The position numbers and the translations under genes were made by a program. From contig CAMEIZ010000044.1 of assembly GCA_945919165.1 (NCBI GenBank), positions 1 to 11,828 on the forward strand: a stretch of 11,828 bases of DNA, given 5' to 3'. Numbering within the stretch: the first letter of the stretch is position 1; the number at the start of each line of letters is the position of its first letter. The notes under the pieces were generated by a model. The model was not told where the DNA came from and searched no databases. It saw only the letters and a program-made list of their open reading frames with translations. Below, in pieces: positions 1-6,989 of the stretch. This DNA is from an uncultured Traorella sp. (lineage in GTDB: Bacteria > Bacillota_I > Bacilli_A > Erysipelotrichales > Erysipelotrichaceae).

Positions 1-566
1 TCTTAGGTACATCCGGATCAGGAAAAACCACCTTTTTATCTTTAATTTCTACACTTGAAAAAAATCAACAGGGAGAAATTTATTTTGAAGGCAAAAATCT
101 GAAAGAAATGAATGAATCAGAATATCGCAGTAAAAATATTTCCATCATTTTTCAGGATTACAACTTAATCCCTTATCTAACAAGTTATCAAAATGTCCTA
201 TTAGCCATGGATATCAGTCAAACAAAAGAAAAAGATGCCAATCAGTATCTAAAAAGAGTAGGAATTGATGAAGAAATGTCAAAACGAAAAGTGACTCATT
301 TATCCGGAGGAGAACAACAGCGTGTCGCTATAGCTCGAGCATTAAGCACAAATGCTAAAATCATCATGGCAGATGAGCCTACGGGAAACTTGGATAAGAA
401 AACGGGAGCATCCATCATCGAAATTCTAAAAAAACTGGCTCATGAAGATGACAAGTGTGTTATTGTTGTTTCACATTCACATGATGTAGCTAAACAATCT
501 GATCATATTTTGCTTTTAGACAGTGAAATACATAATTTTGTGGAGATTAGGCATGAAGATCTTTAG
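1..566 (+). CDS. ABC transporter ATP-binding protein (5' truncated), MacB/LolD-like
   Basis: This is the ATPase subunit of an ABC transporter that powers the permease encoded just downstream, at the cytoplasmic face of the membrane. The gene enters from outside the window, and the frame is open from base 3. About 187 residues are visible, so roughly the first 35 of a usual ~220-residue subunit are missing. Visible motifs are Walker A GTSGSGKTT (visible residues 2-10), the Q-loop in IIFQDYNL (near 51), signature LSGGEQQR (near 100), Walker B IIMADEP (near 120) and the H-loop in VVSHSHD (near 157). Walker B continues into the PTGNLD block typical of the MacB/LolD/FtsE/SalX group. The internal ATG at 108 lies after Walker A and is not the start. 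The last 14 bases overlap the permease gene, implying translational coupling. The substrate cannot be read from the sequence; export of peptides or envelope stress are typical roles of the group. Confidence 0.93.
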   Translation, partial: LGTSGSGKTTFLSLISTLEKNQQGEIYFEGKNLKEMNESEYRSKNISIIFQDYNLIPYLTSYQNVLLAMDISQTKEKDANQYLKRVGIDEEMSKRKVTHLSGGEQQRVAIARALSTNAKIIMADEPTGNLDKKTGASIIEILKKLAHEDDKCVIVVSHSHDVAKQSDHILLLDSEIHNFVEIRHEDL

Positions 567-2004
567 ACGTGTGATGTATAGTCTTTTCCAGCAAAAACAA
601 AAGTCATTGATTTTGTTCTGTATGATTTTTGTATTAGGAAATATCTTGAGTAGTGCGGTTGCCCTTTCTTATTCAATAAAAAATGTCAAACAGGAATTCA
701 TGGAATCCTATGGAACACGAATCTGGGTACAGAGTACTGAAAAATACCAATCAAGACTGGATGCAAGCTTCAATGAAGATGAAAGAATCAATCAATCAGT
801 CCATGTCTTTGATCAATTACTCAAACATGATTATGTCACATATGGAGACTATAGTTATCTCTTTTCTGGCTTACAATCTGATAGAATTCGTTTTCATGAA
901 AATCAAAACACGAATGAAAAAGAATTTGAAAATATTCAGCTTTGGGGAACTGAACACAGTGAACCATTAGATTTTAAGAATAAAGAAGTAATATTGACCG
1001 AAGGAAGATATTTTACTGAAGAGGAATTGAAAACGGGAGCACAGGTCATTTTAATAAGTGATTCCTTTAAGCTGTTGGAAAATGGTGAATACAGAGCAAT
1101 CAAGCCTCATGATCATCTTGTATTAAAACGGAATATCTATCCTCTTTATATGGAAACCGACAGCTCAGAAGATATCCTGTACAGTGAAAATGTTGAGTAT
1201 GAAGTAATAGGAGTTTTCAAAATCAATGAATTATTATCAGTACAGGGTAAGTATAATCAGATTGATTACTTAAATGCACGTATCTACACGCCAAATCAGA
1301 CTGTTTTCAATGAAGCAGGTATATTTGAACAACTTGATGAAACATACGCGCAAGACAAAGATCATGTCAACCATGCCATTTCTTTAGGTACGGCGTATTT
1401 TCAACTGACTTCACCAAATGTACTTGAATACATGGAAGGACAATTTGAACCCTTCTTTCAGGAAGAAATATTGCCATATGGTTATCGCTTGTTTACCTCA
1501 AATGATATATATGAAAAAATATCAGGACCAGTAAATGCTATTGAAAATATCGGCGGATATCTGCTTTCCATTTCATTTATATGCAGTATTTTAATTTTAA
1601 ATTTTGTGATTTTCTTTTTGACCAAAGATCGAAAATATGAAGTAGGAGTATTGCTTGCTCTTGGAGAAAAGCGAAGAAACATTCTCTTACAAATTATTCT
1701 TGAGGTATGGATGATTGGTATTATAGCTTTAAATTTATCAATTATCAGTGGCAATAAACTGGGAGAAGCATTTTCCAATTATTTAGTCAATTCATCTTAT
1801 ACACAGCAAACTATACAGTTAAGTGAAGAAGAAGATGAAAACCAAAAAAAGCTTCTTGAACAATATCATGTTGTTTTTGATCACCAGTATGTGCTGTTGA
1901 TCAATGAAGTAGGAAGTTTGATCTTGTTCTTATCCACAGCATTATCAATTGGCTTTATGATGCAGGCAAAGCCAAAGAAAATTCTGTTAGATTCAAATAA
2001 ATAA
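553..2004 (+). CDS. FtsX/MacB-like ABC transporter permease
   Basis: This 483-residue permease is the membrane partner of the ATPase upstream. Its layout is that of the FtsX/MacB fold: one N-terminal membrane segment (about residues 18-38), a large extracytoplasmic region (about 40-330), then three membrane segments near 334-356, 377-405 and 446-470. The stretch after the second segment (KYEVGVLLALGEKRRNI) is the usual FtsX cytoplasmic loop with the conserved G-x-R-x-x-I-type pattern. I chose ATG 553 because GGAG at 542-545 sits 7 nt upstream. A GTG at 523 would add ten residues without a better site. The ATPase and permease overlap by 14 nt and a terminator follows, so this is the last gene of the operon. 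Known relatives export antimicrobial peptides, lipoproteins or macrolides, or sense peptides. The specific substrate is unknown, and the large external domain matches nothing I recognise closely. Confidence 0.88.
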   Translation: MKIFRRVMYSLFQQKQKSLILFCMIFVLGNILSSAVALSYSIKNVKQEFMESYGTRIWVQSTEKYQSRLDASFNEDERINQSVHVFDQLLKHDYVTYGDYSYLFSGLQSDRIRFHENQNTNEKEFENIQLWGTEHSEPLDFKNKEVILTEGRYFTEEELKTGAQVILISDSFKLLENGEYRAIKPHDHLVLKRNIYPLYMETDSSEDILYSENVEYEVIGVFKINELLSVQGKYNQIDYLNARIYTPNQTVFNEAGIFEQLDETYAQDKDHVNHAISLGTAYFQLTSPNVLEYMEGQFEPFFQEEILPYGYRLFTSNDIYEKISGPVNAIENIGGYLLSISFICSILILNFVIFFLTKDRKYEVGVLLALGEKRRNILLQIILEVWMIGIIALNLSIISGNKLGEAFSNYLVNSSYTQQTIQLSEEEDENQKKLLEQYHVVFDHQYVLLINEVGSLILFLSTALSIGFMMQAKPKKILLDSNK

Positions 2005-2048
2005 AAAATGAAATGAAGTGAATCATCAACTATGTCACTTCATTTTTA
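2003..2048 (+). terminator. Intrinsic terminator after the ABC transporter operon
   Basis: An 11-bp stem, AAATGAAGTGA (2011-2021) with TCACTTCATTT (2035-2045), has a 13-nt loop. It is preceded by an A-run and followed by a short T-run. It lies directly after the permease stop codon. Confidence 0.75.
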
Positions 2049-2050
2049 AA

Positions 2051-2079
2051 TTGAAAAAATAGGCATTAAACAATTTAAT
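2051..2079 (+). promoter_or_regulatory. Putative promoter of the broken regulator
   Basis: TTGAAA (2051-2056) and TTTAAT (2074-2079) are separated by 17 bp, a reasonable sigma-A-type pair. It sits between the upstream terminator and the ribosome binding site GGGG at 2094-2097. The region is very AT-rich, so chance matches are easy. Confidence 0.45.
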
Positions 2080-2104
2080 ATGAGTAGAAAATCGGGGAAA
2101 AAGA

Positions 2105-2590
2105 ATGCTTGGATTGTATGATAAAGAAAAAATCATGATTGGTAAATTATTCAAATACTATCGCTATCAATCAAAAACAAAATGGCAAAGCATAAAGATG
2201 GCTGGAATTACTTCACCTACTGTTTATTCAGAAATGGAAAATGGGAAAGTGTTCAATAATTCAACCTATTATGATGAATATTTAGATTTTTATCATCTTT
2301 CTTTTAAAAGAAAAGATAATTTTGATCGTTGGATCAAAGCATACTTACCAAAAGCCTGTCATGCATTTATCTATTATGAAAAAGATCAGATTGAATTCTT
2401 ATTTGAAGAACTGCAAAAAGAATGTTCAGACTACAAAGAAATCCCCATCTATCATCAGTATTATACCCTATTCCATTATCTATTTGATTACTACAAGAAT
2501 AATAAACAAATTGAATTGAATGATATTAAAAAATTACTTGTTCTTTTTGAAACAAATCTTTTTGATATTCAGATTGAATCCCTCTTATAA
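2105..2590 (+). CDS. N-terminal fragment of the broken regulator (HTH portion)
   Basis: This 161-residue piece is the only one of the three with its own ribosome binding site, so it could still be made as a truncated protein. It carries the putative helix-turn-helix in its first 60 residues and about 100 residues of the helical body. If translated alone it would lack most of the presumed ligand-binding and dimerisation region. It may still bind DNA or interfere with paralogues elsewhere. A later in-frame ATG at 2135 would begin right at the HTH, but its upstream context is weaker. Confidence 0.5.
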   Translation: MLGLYDKEKIMIGKLFKYYRYQSKTKWQSIKMAGITSPTVYSEMENGKVFNNSTYYDEYLDFYHLSFKRKDNFDRWIKAYLPKACHAFIYYEKDQIEFLFEELQKECSDYKEIPIYHQYYTLFHYLFDYYKNNKQIELNDIKKLLVLFETNLFDIQIESLL

Positions 2591-2596
2591 GAACTT

Positions 2597-3223
2597 ATGT
2601 GGATATCCAATATAAATCATTTTGGTGATATGAAACTAGAAGAAGAAATCTATCAAAGGGCACTCAAAAATAAACAGGACATGATTTTACAATATGTTTT
2701 CGGAGGACATCAAAAATTAGCTGAAAACTATACAAGTGCCTTAACCATGTTCAAACAGGCTATAGACTATTGGAAATCAAAAAACAATTCATACAGATGC
2801 GCAAAATATGAAATGGGTTGTTTTATCATGTATAAAAACATAGATATACATAAAGCTTATCTGAGTGCTGAAAATTTGTTAAAACTTAAGAGAAAAGAAA
2901 ATCTGCCGGATTCAATCAAGATTTCGATCAATTATAATATTGCCATGTTTTACTATTTGCGAAAGGAATATGATCCAGCTTATTCGCTATTTATAGAAAA
3001 CGTACGTTTCTATCATAATTATGAGGAACTTCTTTTAATTGGATCGATCTGTACACATCAAAATCTGCCATTACCGGAAGACTTCAACAAAGAAAATATC
3101 AACACATATCGTAATCAAGACTATATTCATTACTATGAATTAAAGAAAAAAGGTGAAAGTGATGAGGTATTAGTAAAATATATTATGAAAATTCTTGTTC
3201 CAAATCATTTGATTCACTTATAA
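2597..3223 (+). CDS. Middle fragment of the broken regulator (TPR-like body)
   Basis: This is 208 codons in the same frame as the preceding fragment, separated from it only by TAA GAA CTT. Helical pairs around NYTSALTMFKQAIDYW and KEYDPAYSLFIENV look like TPR units. No Shine-Dalgarno sequence precedes ATG 2597, so I regard it as a relic rather than a separate gene. After its stop the frame stays open for another 64 codons (3224-3415), starting WKHPEWSIFEYELL, which reads as the original C-terminus. Confidence 0.4.
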   Translation: MWISNINHFGDMKLEEEIYQRALKNKQDMILQYVFGGHQKLAENYTSALTMFKQAIDYWKSKNNSYRCAKYEMGCFIMYKNIDIHKAYLSAENLLKLKRKENLPDSIKISINYNIAMFYYLRKEYDPAYSLFIENVRFYHNYEELLLIGSICTHQNLPLPEDFNKENINTYRNQDYIHYYELKKKGESDEVLVKYIMKILVPNHLIHL

Positions 3224-3362
3224 TGGAAACATCCGGAATGGAGTATCTTTGAATATGAACTTCTTTTAATCTCTAAAAAACAAAAGAAATTCTATAACAG
3301 TTATCAGAAATATCGCGAAAAAATGGATAAAACATTAAAGATTTCTAAATGGATAAAAATTG

Positions 3363-3390
3363 AAAAAGTGCCTGAAACGGGCATTTTTTA
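3363..3390 (+). terminator. Intrinsic terminator at the end of the regulator relic
   Basis: The stem TGCC (3369-3372) with GGCA (3380-3383) extends through a G-T pair and a run of A-T pairs (3363-3367 with 3385-3389). It has a 7-nt loop, and the T-run forms the 3' arm. It overlaps the last codons of the broken regulator frame, which is common for terminators of compact AT-rich genes. Confidence 0.55.
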
Positions 3391-3442
3391 TAATTTTGTC
3401 CAGTTTTTAGAATATTAAAAAATTTATGATAAAGTATTTTTA

Positions 3443-3601
3443 TAAGGAGGGAAATGAAATAACAACATTGTCACAACTACAGAATATGATTTTCTAAATA
3501 GAAAAGTATTGAATCAAGAAAACGTTATTGATACTTATGTTTATACTTATGAAGGTTAGGATAATCGAAAATCAAGAACACTTGTTATCTGAACGAATTA
3601 A
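3443..3601 (+). pseudogene. Possible RHS/YD-repeat protein relic
   Basis: The frame starting at 3458 reads TTTEYDFLNRKV, then DTYVYTYEG, a TAG (3557-3559), then DNRKSRTLVI and a TGA (3590-3592). The spaced EYD..NR and YTYEG.DNR pattern is that of YD (RHS) repeats, whose consensus alternates Y-D-x-x-(G)N-R with Y-x-Y. A very strong site, AAGGAGGG at 3443-3450, stands before ATG AAA TAA at 3454-3462, so whatever was once translated here is now dead. RHS/YD proteins carry C-terminal toxins paired with immunity genes, and an Imm11-family immunity gene follows at 3664. The match covers only about 45 codons and was made by eye, so it is tentative. Confidence 0.45.
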
Positions 3602-3654
3602 ATAACGATGAGAAAATAGCCAAACAATTAAGCGATGGAACATTTATGAAATAG
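3562..3654 (+). pseudogene. Possible toxin C-terminal tail relic
   Basis: In a frame shifted from the YD-like relic, codons 3565-3651 are open. They end LNELNNDEKIAKQLSDGTFMK followed by TAG at 3652-3654, nine bases before the immunity gene. The amino-acid choice looks like real helical protein rather than noise. The spacing is what one expects for a toxin C-terminus just upstream of its immunity gene. I do not recognise a toxin family, and a stretch of 29 codons can be open by chance. Confidence 0.3.
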
Positions 3655-3663
3655 AGAGAGCTT

Positions 3664-4203
3664 ATGAAAATATGGGAATTAAATCATGATTGTACAAATT
3701 ATAACTCTTTATTATCCGATATAGAGTTAGGATATCATGGATATATAGCATTGAGCGAAGGAAAATACTGGAACTGGAAAAAACTGAAGATGGTAAAAAA
3801 TGATGAGCTTCCATTAAGTGATACATTAGGATCAGATATAGGGATTCCGATTTTCAGTAAAAAGGCAGTCGATGTCTTGATGCCACTGATCAAAAAACAT
3901 GTTAGAATCAATCAGTTAAATTTTGAAGAAGAGTACTATGCGGTACATGTGAAAACAATATCGAAAGCCATTAATTATGAAAAATCAGAATTCATCCGAT
4001 TTGACAATAGTAAAAGAATCATGCGATTTACAAAATATTCATTTAAATTGGAAAAGGTGAGAGGCATTCCAATATTCAGGATCATTGACAAAAAAAGAAG
4101 TGAATATCCATTTGTATCCGATGAATTTAAGAAACTTGTAGAGGAAAATCATTTGACAGGATTTGAATTTAAATTGGTATGGGACAGTGAGGAAGATGAA
4201 TGA
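3664..4203 (+). CDS. Imm11-family (DUF1629) immunity protein
   Basis: This is an intact 179-residue soluble protein with no signal peptide or membrane segment. Its pattern is that of the Imm11/DUF1629 immunity proteins of polymorphic toxin systems. It opens MKIWEL; its middle has IPIFSKKAVDVLMPLIKKHV, the aromatic-rich EEYYAVHV and INYEKSEFIRF; and it ends PFVSDEFKKLV...LTGFEFKLVWDSE. Such proteins sit in the cytoplasm and neutralise a partner toxin delivered by contact-dependent or RHS/LXG-type effectors. No toxin gene remains here: the 220 bases upstream hold only decayed coding DNA that looks YD-repeat-like. The start has a modest purine-rich site (GAGAGAG, 3654-3660) 3 nt upstream. It is probably an orphan immunity gene that protects against a toxin made by neighbours or encoded elsewhere. 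The family call is from memory of the conserved motifs. Confidence 0.7.
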   Translation: MKIWELNHDCTNYNSLLSDIELGYHGYIALSEGKYWNWKKLKMVKNDELPLSDTLGSDIGIPIFSKKAVDVLMPLIKKHVRINQLNFEEEYYAVHVKTISKAINYEKSEFIRFDNSKRIMRFTKYSFKLEKVRGIPIFRIIDKKRSEYPFVSDEFKKLVEENHLTGFEFKLVWDSEEDE

Positions 4204-4267
4204 GTTATGGAATTTTTAAAGCAGTTTTAAAAGATTTAATATTTGATATCTGATTGTCTATTTTAAA

Positions 4268-4276
4268 TGATATAAT
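4268..4276 (+). promoter_or_regulatory. Extended -10 promoter for the small membrane protein
   Basis: TGATATAAT is a perfect extended -10 (TG-N-TATAAT). TTGTCT at 4254-4259 is too close to serve as a normal -35, which fits an extended -10 promoter. It would give a leader of about 100 nt before the small gene at 4388. That leader holds only very short reading frames with badly spaced start sites, and I see no clear riboswitch in it. Confidence 0.55.
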
Positions 4277-4387
4277 TATGGATGTATGGAGGGGCATGTT
4301 GATTACTGATTGATGAACTTTAATATTGATTAGTAGCTGCCAAATGAAAAGCTGTCAGATAGTATTCTATTTATAGGAGGAATGTTC

Positions 4388-4555
4388 ATGTTAAAGGAAA
4401 GCACTCGTGATATGAATCGTAGGGATGCGGAAACATTAGCACAGAATTTGAAGGATGAAACTCATTTTGATCATCCTGTTAAAAAGAAAAAGGATTTTTT
4501 TGCTTATGTTCTTGTTTTTGTTGTGATAGCTTTTATTTTATCCTTGATCTTTTGA
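4388..4555 (+). CDS. Small tail-anchored membrane protein of unknown function (55 aa)
   Basis: AGGAGG at 4375-4380 stands 7 nt before ATG 4388, an excellent start. An in-frame ATG at 4382 lies too close to that site. The 55-residue product has a charged N-terminal half (MLKESTRDMNRRDAETLAQ onward), a basic cluster KKKKD at about 34-38, and one C-terminal membrane segment of about 17 residues ending ILSLIF, then TGA. This predicts a single-pass protein with its N-terminus in the cytoplasm. It ends 5 nt short of the stop codon of the convergent penicillin-binding protein gene. I recognise no family. The strong ribosome binding site and an upstream extended -10 promoter argue that it is expressed. 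Confidence 0.7.
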   Translation: MLKESTRDMNRRDAETLAQNLKDETHFDHPVKKKKDFFAYVLVFVVIAFILSLIF

Positions 4556-4560
4556 GTGGT

Positions 4561-6435
4561 TTATTTTTTGTACCAGTATTCACTGCCTAATAAGGAAGAT
4601 TTACCGGAGATTGGATCAACTGTTCTTGATTCAATCTTTTTATTTTTTTGATACCAGCCTGACACTGTTTCATCTTCATAGAGTCTGTTGAACGTTTCTT
4701 TAAAGATGAGTTTAGATACAGAGTAGTATTGAGCGTCAAGCTCTCTGGCATCATCAAAACCGCTCCAGATACCAACCGTATAATCGGGATTAAAACCAAC
4801 GATCAAAGAGTCAAAATCACTGGTACCGGACTTGGCGGCAACTTGGACATTCGGTTTCATGTTGACAAGTGTTGGTACGGTAACGGTTTTATTCTTCATG
4901 TCAAAGGGAGCGGTTAAAAGCTTGTTGAGAACTAAGGTATCAGTTGAATCAAGTAATGGGTCTTTTGTATAAGGATTAACAAAAACTATTTGATCATTCT
5001 GATAAATCATTTGAATAAAGCTGGGCTTGGTGTAATAGCCTGCTGAAGCAAAGGTATTATAAATAGAAGTAAGCTGCATCAGCGACATTTCACTGGTTCC
5101 CAGTGGTAAAGAGGGAATAGGTTTTGCATTTATCCCAAATGCTTTTAAAGAGTCAGCAAGAACATCCATTCCTAGAAAGAGATGGGTTTTCATAGCATAA
5201 ATATTATCCGAGATAGCAATTGCATTGATTAAGGAAATATCCCGATAAGGATAACGATTTTCATAGTTCTTAGGTGCATAGATGGTCGTCTCATCAATTT
5301 GAAAGGTAGTGGGAGAGGACATAAAAGTGGTTGATGGAGTAAAGCCTGCATGCAGGGCATTGTAATACAATAATGGTTTGATTGTAGAACCAACCTGACG
5401 CTTGGAATAGAGGGGGCGAATGTATTGGCTTATGGTAAAGTCTTTGCCGCCTGCCAAAGCAAGAATACTGCCGTCTTTTGGCCTTAAAATAATTCCGCTT
5501 GATTCACATTCATCTTTACTGGCATATTCACTCATCGCCAAAGTCAATGCCTGCTGAGCTTTAGGATCATAGGAAGTATAAACCTCTAAGCCTTCTTTAG
5601 ATTCAAGTTTCATGGAATTGATTTCATCAAGAACAGCTTGTATATAGTAGGAAGCATCATGATCTTTTGGAGTTGATTTCATAAAGACTAAAGGTTCCAT
5701 AAGAGCTTCATTTGCCTGCTGATCAGACAAAAAATGCTCCTCTTTCAAGTAGGATAATAAAGCTTTTTGTCGCTGAATAGAAGCATTTGGATCAATAATA
5801 GGTGAATAAACTGAAGGACCATTGACAACACCAATCATTAAAACTATTTGAGCTGTTGTACATTCAGAAAGAGGTTTGTTGAAGAAGTACTGACTGGCGG
5901 CATGAAACCCATAAATCCCATGACCAAAATACAGCGTATTTAAATATCCTTCTAAAATTGTTTTCTTACTGTATTGCATTTCCATTTGAGTCGCAATAAA
6001 TAATTCCTCAAGTTTTCTTGAAAAAGTCTGTTGATTGGTTAAAAACAGATTTTTTGCCATTTGCTGCGTAATACTGCTTCCTCCCTCAATGATTTTATTT
6101 GCTTTTATATTTGTTAGGGCAGCTTTTGTGATTCGGATAGGATCAAAACCAAAATGCTGATAGAATCGTTTATCTTCTATTGCAACCAAAAGATCAATCA
6201 ACTCATTAGGATAATCATCTAAAGAATACCAGACAAGCTTTTCTTGAAAATTCGATTCATAAAATACTTCTTGATGAATGTCATACAACGTAATATTTTC
6301 TCTTTTTGTCATAAAATCAAGCGGAATCAGTTTGGCACATAAAAGAAAAACAAACAAAACAAATAAAGCGCTGCTAATGAATATCATGAATATCTTCAAT
6401 GCTTTTCTCATACTTCTAGTATGACAAATAATCAT
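4561..6435 (-). CDS. Class A penicillin-binding protein (transglycosylase/transpeptidase)
   Basis: This bifunctional enzyme polymerises and cross-links peptidoglycan from lipid II on the outer face of the membrane. Its 624 residues show a cytoplasmic tip, one membrane anchor (about 12-34), a GT51 glycosyltransferase domain, then a transpeptidase domain. GT51 motifs are AIEDKRFYQHFGFD with catalytic Glu87, GGSSITQQ at 118-125 and ILEGYLN with Glu162. Transpeptidase motifs are STIK (nucleophile Ser350), SDN (409-411) and KSGT (535-538), where most relatives have KTGT. There is no long C-terminal extension, so it resembles compact PBP1a/PbpF-type enzymes. The start is uncertain: Met1 (6435) and Met9 (6411) both lack a clear Shine-Dalgarno site, and Met9 begins closer to the anchor (MRKALKIF). 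It is divergent from the DUF1934 gene, sharing a spacer of only 50 bp. Confidence 0.95.
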   Translation of the reverse strand: MIICHTRSMRKALKIFMIFISSALFVLFVFLLCAKLIPLDFMTKRENITLYDIHQEVFYESNFQEKLVWYSLDDYPNELIDLLVAIEDKRFYQHFGFDPIRITKAALTNIKANKIIEGGSSITQQMAKNLFLTNQQTFSRKLEELFIATQMEMQYSKKTILEGYLNTLYFGHGIYGFHAASQYFFNKPLSECTTAQIVLMIGVVNGPSVYSPIIDPNASIQRQKALLSYLKEEHFLSDQQANEALMEPLVFMKSTPKDHDASYYIQAVLDEINSMKLESKEGLEVYTSYDPKAQQALTLAMSEYASKDECESSGIILRPKDGSILALAGGKDFTISQYIRPLYSKRQVGSTIKPLLYYNALHAGFTPSTTFMSSPTTFQIDETTIYAPKNYENRYPYRDISLINAIAISDNIYAMKTHLFLGMDVLADSLKAFGINAKPIPSLPLGTSEMSLMQLTSIYNTFASAGYYTKPSFIQMIYQNDQIVFVNPYTKDPLLDSTDTLVLNKLLTAPFDMKNKTVTVPTLVNMKPNVQVAAKSGTSDFDSLIVGFNPDYTVGIWSGFDDARELDAQYYSVSKLIFKETFNRLYEDETVSGWYQKNKKIESRTVDPISGKSSLLGSEYWYKK

Positions 6436-6451
6436 GAATCAAACAAAAAAC

Positions 6452-6479
6452 TTGTAACTTATATCAAATTGGTTATAAT
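6452..6479 (+). promoter_or_regulatory. Promoter giving a nearly leaderless DUF1934 mRNA
   Basis: TTGTAA (6452-6457) and TATAAT (6474-6479) are 16 bp apart. The -10 ends only 6 bases before ATG 6486, so transcription would start at or next to the start codon. It lies in the 50-bp divergent spacer shared with the penicillin-binding protein gene. Confidence 0.65.
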
Positions 6480-6485
6480 GGAAAC

Positions 6486-6878
6486 ATGAAAGTTTTCGTT
6501 ACTATCAAACAAAAAAATTTAACTACATCTGAAGAACAAACTTTATGTGAATCTGTTTGTGAGATGACACAGACAAAAGAAAGCTTTGAATTCACCTATC
6601 ATGAAGAAAAACCCTATGATGGCACAGTAAAAATCAGCGGGAATTCATTCAGCTGTCAAATTCATCGAACAGCAGAAAACACATCCATTTTAAAATTTTC
6701 TTCTCAACAGAAAACAAAAGGAAGGATTCAAAGTGCTTATGGAGAATTTGAGGTGGATATCTATACCCATGTCTACCATAAAAAAGAAAATATTCTGGCA
6801 ATTGAATATGATATTTTAAATGGTTCAGAGGTTCTTGAAAAATTCCGAATGATGGCAAAATTCAAAAAGCTTGTATAA
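6486..6878 (+). CDS. DUF1934 (YwiB-like) beta-barrel protein
   Basis: This 130-residue soluble protein reads as the DUF1934 family, predicted to form a small calycin-like beta-barrel. It has an N-terminal strand MKVFVTIKQK, a middle region with FSCQIHR and LKFSSQQKTKGRI, the conserved SAYGEFEVDIYTHVYH block (about residues 83-98), and a final strand pair IEYDILNGSEVLEKFRMMAKF. The cellular function of the family is not established. In Bacillus relatives it is found close to rpoE (ywiB region), and here rpoE is the next gene, which supports the call. There is no Shine-Dalgarno sequence and the promoter's -10 box ends six bases before the ATG, so translation is probably from a leaderless transcript. 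No in-frame alternative start upstream fits better. Confidence 0.75.
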   Translation: MKVFVTIKQKNLTTSEEQTLCESVCEMTQTKESFEFTYHEEKPYDGTVKISGNSFSCQIHRTAENTSILKFSSQQKTKGRIQSAYGEFEVDIYTHVYHKKENILAIEYDILNGSEVLEKFRMMAKFKKLV

Positions 6879-6926
6879 ACAAAAAAACTGCACATATTCT
6901 TAAAGTGAAAAACTCACAAGAAAGTC

Positions 6927-6955
6927 TTGACAAGCATAGTAAAGAGTTGTATATA
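6927..6955 (+). promoter_or_regulatory. Sigma-A promoter of rpoE
   Basis: TTGACA (6927-6932), a consensus -35, is followed after exactly 17 bp by TATATA (6950-6955). The -35 sequence itself contains the TTG that a naive ORF caller would take as the start of rpoE, so this promoter also fixes the true start downstream. Confidence 0.8.
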
Positions 6956-6989
6956 TAGAAAAGCTTATAGAAAAGGGAGGAGGAACATT

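Larger units (their letters stand above)
2105..3418 (+). pseudogene. Helix-turn-helix/TPR-type transcriptional regulator broken by two in-frame TAA stops
   Basis: One reading frame of 438 codons runs from ATG 2105 to TAA 3416-3418. It is interrupted only by TAA at 2588-2590 and TAA at 3221-3223, with no frameshift. The N-terminus (about residues 11-60, IGKLFKYYR through a SPTVYSEMENGK stretch) resembles an XRE-type helix-turn-helix. The rest is helical, Tyr/Lys-rich and TPR-like (for example NYTSALTMFKQAIDYW). This build, a short DNA-binding head plus a long helical-repeat body, is that of Rgg/PlcR/GadR-type peptide-responsive regulators; the family is inferred from layout, not a firm match. 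GGGG at 2094-2097 supports the start. The piece after the first stop has no ribosome binding site, so independent translation is unlikely. Most likely it is a decayed regulator, possibly once controlling the adjacent transporter. Stop-codon readthrough or sequencing error are less likely alternatives. Confidence 0.7.

Noticed and set aside
466..482. GTTTCAC half of a parS site near TTGTTTCACATTC
   Set aside because: Only one arm matches TGTTTCACGTGAAACA; I saw no full parS site in the window.
523..552. GTG start adding ten residues to the ABC permease
   Set aside because: ATG 553 has GGAG at 7 nt and begins with a typical short cytoplasmic tip before the first membrane segment; the GTG has no comparable site.
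1482..1778. 98-codon minus-strand frame inside the permease
   Set aside because: It lies opposite a membrane-protein coding region, lacks a start site and resembles nothing; it is a shadow of the real gene.
2588..3223. Reassigned stop codons as the reason for the broken regulator
   Set aside because: Both stops are TAA, and TAA ends intact genes here (noc, rsmG, fba), so the standard code applies.
4288..4330. Leader peptide genes in the 5' region of the small membrane protein
   Set aside because: GGAGGGG is one base from the ATG at 4296, too close to work, and the frames are only 5-6 codons with no amino-acid bias.
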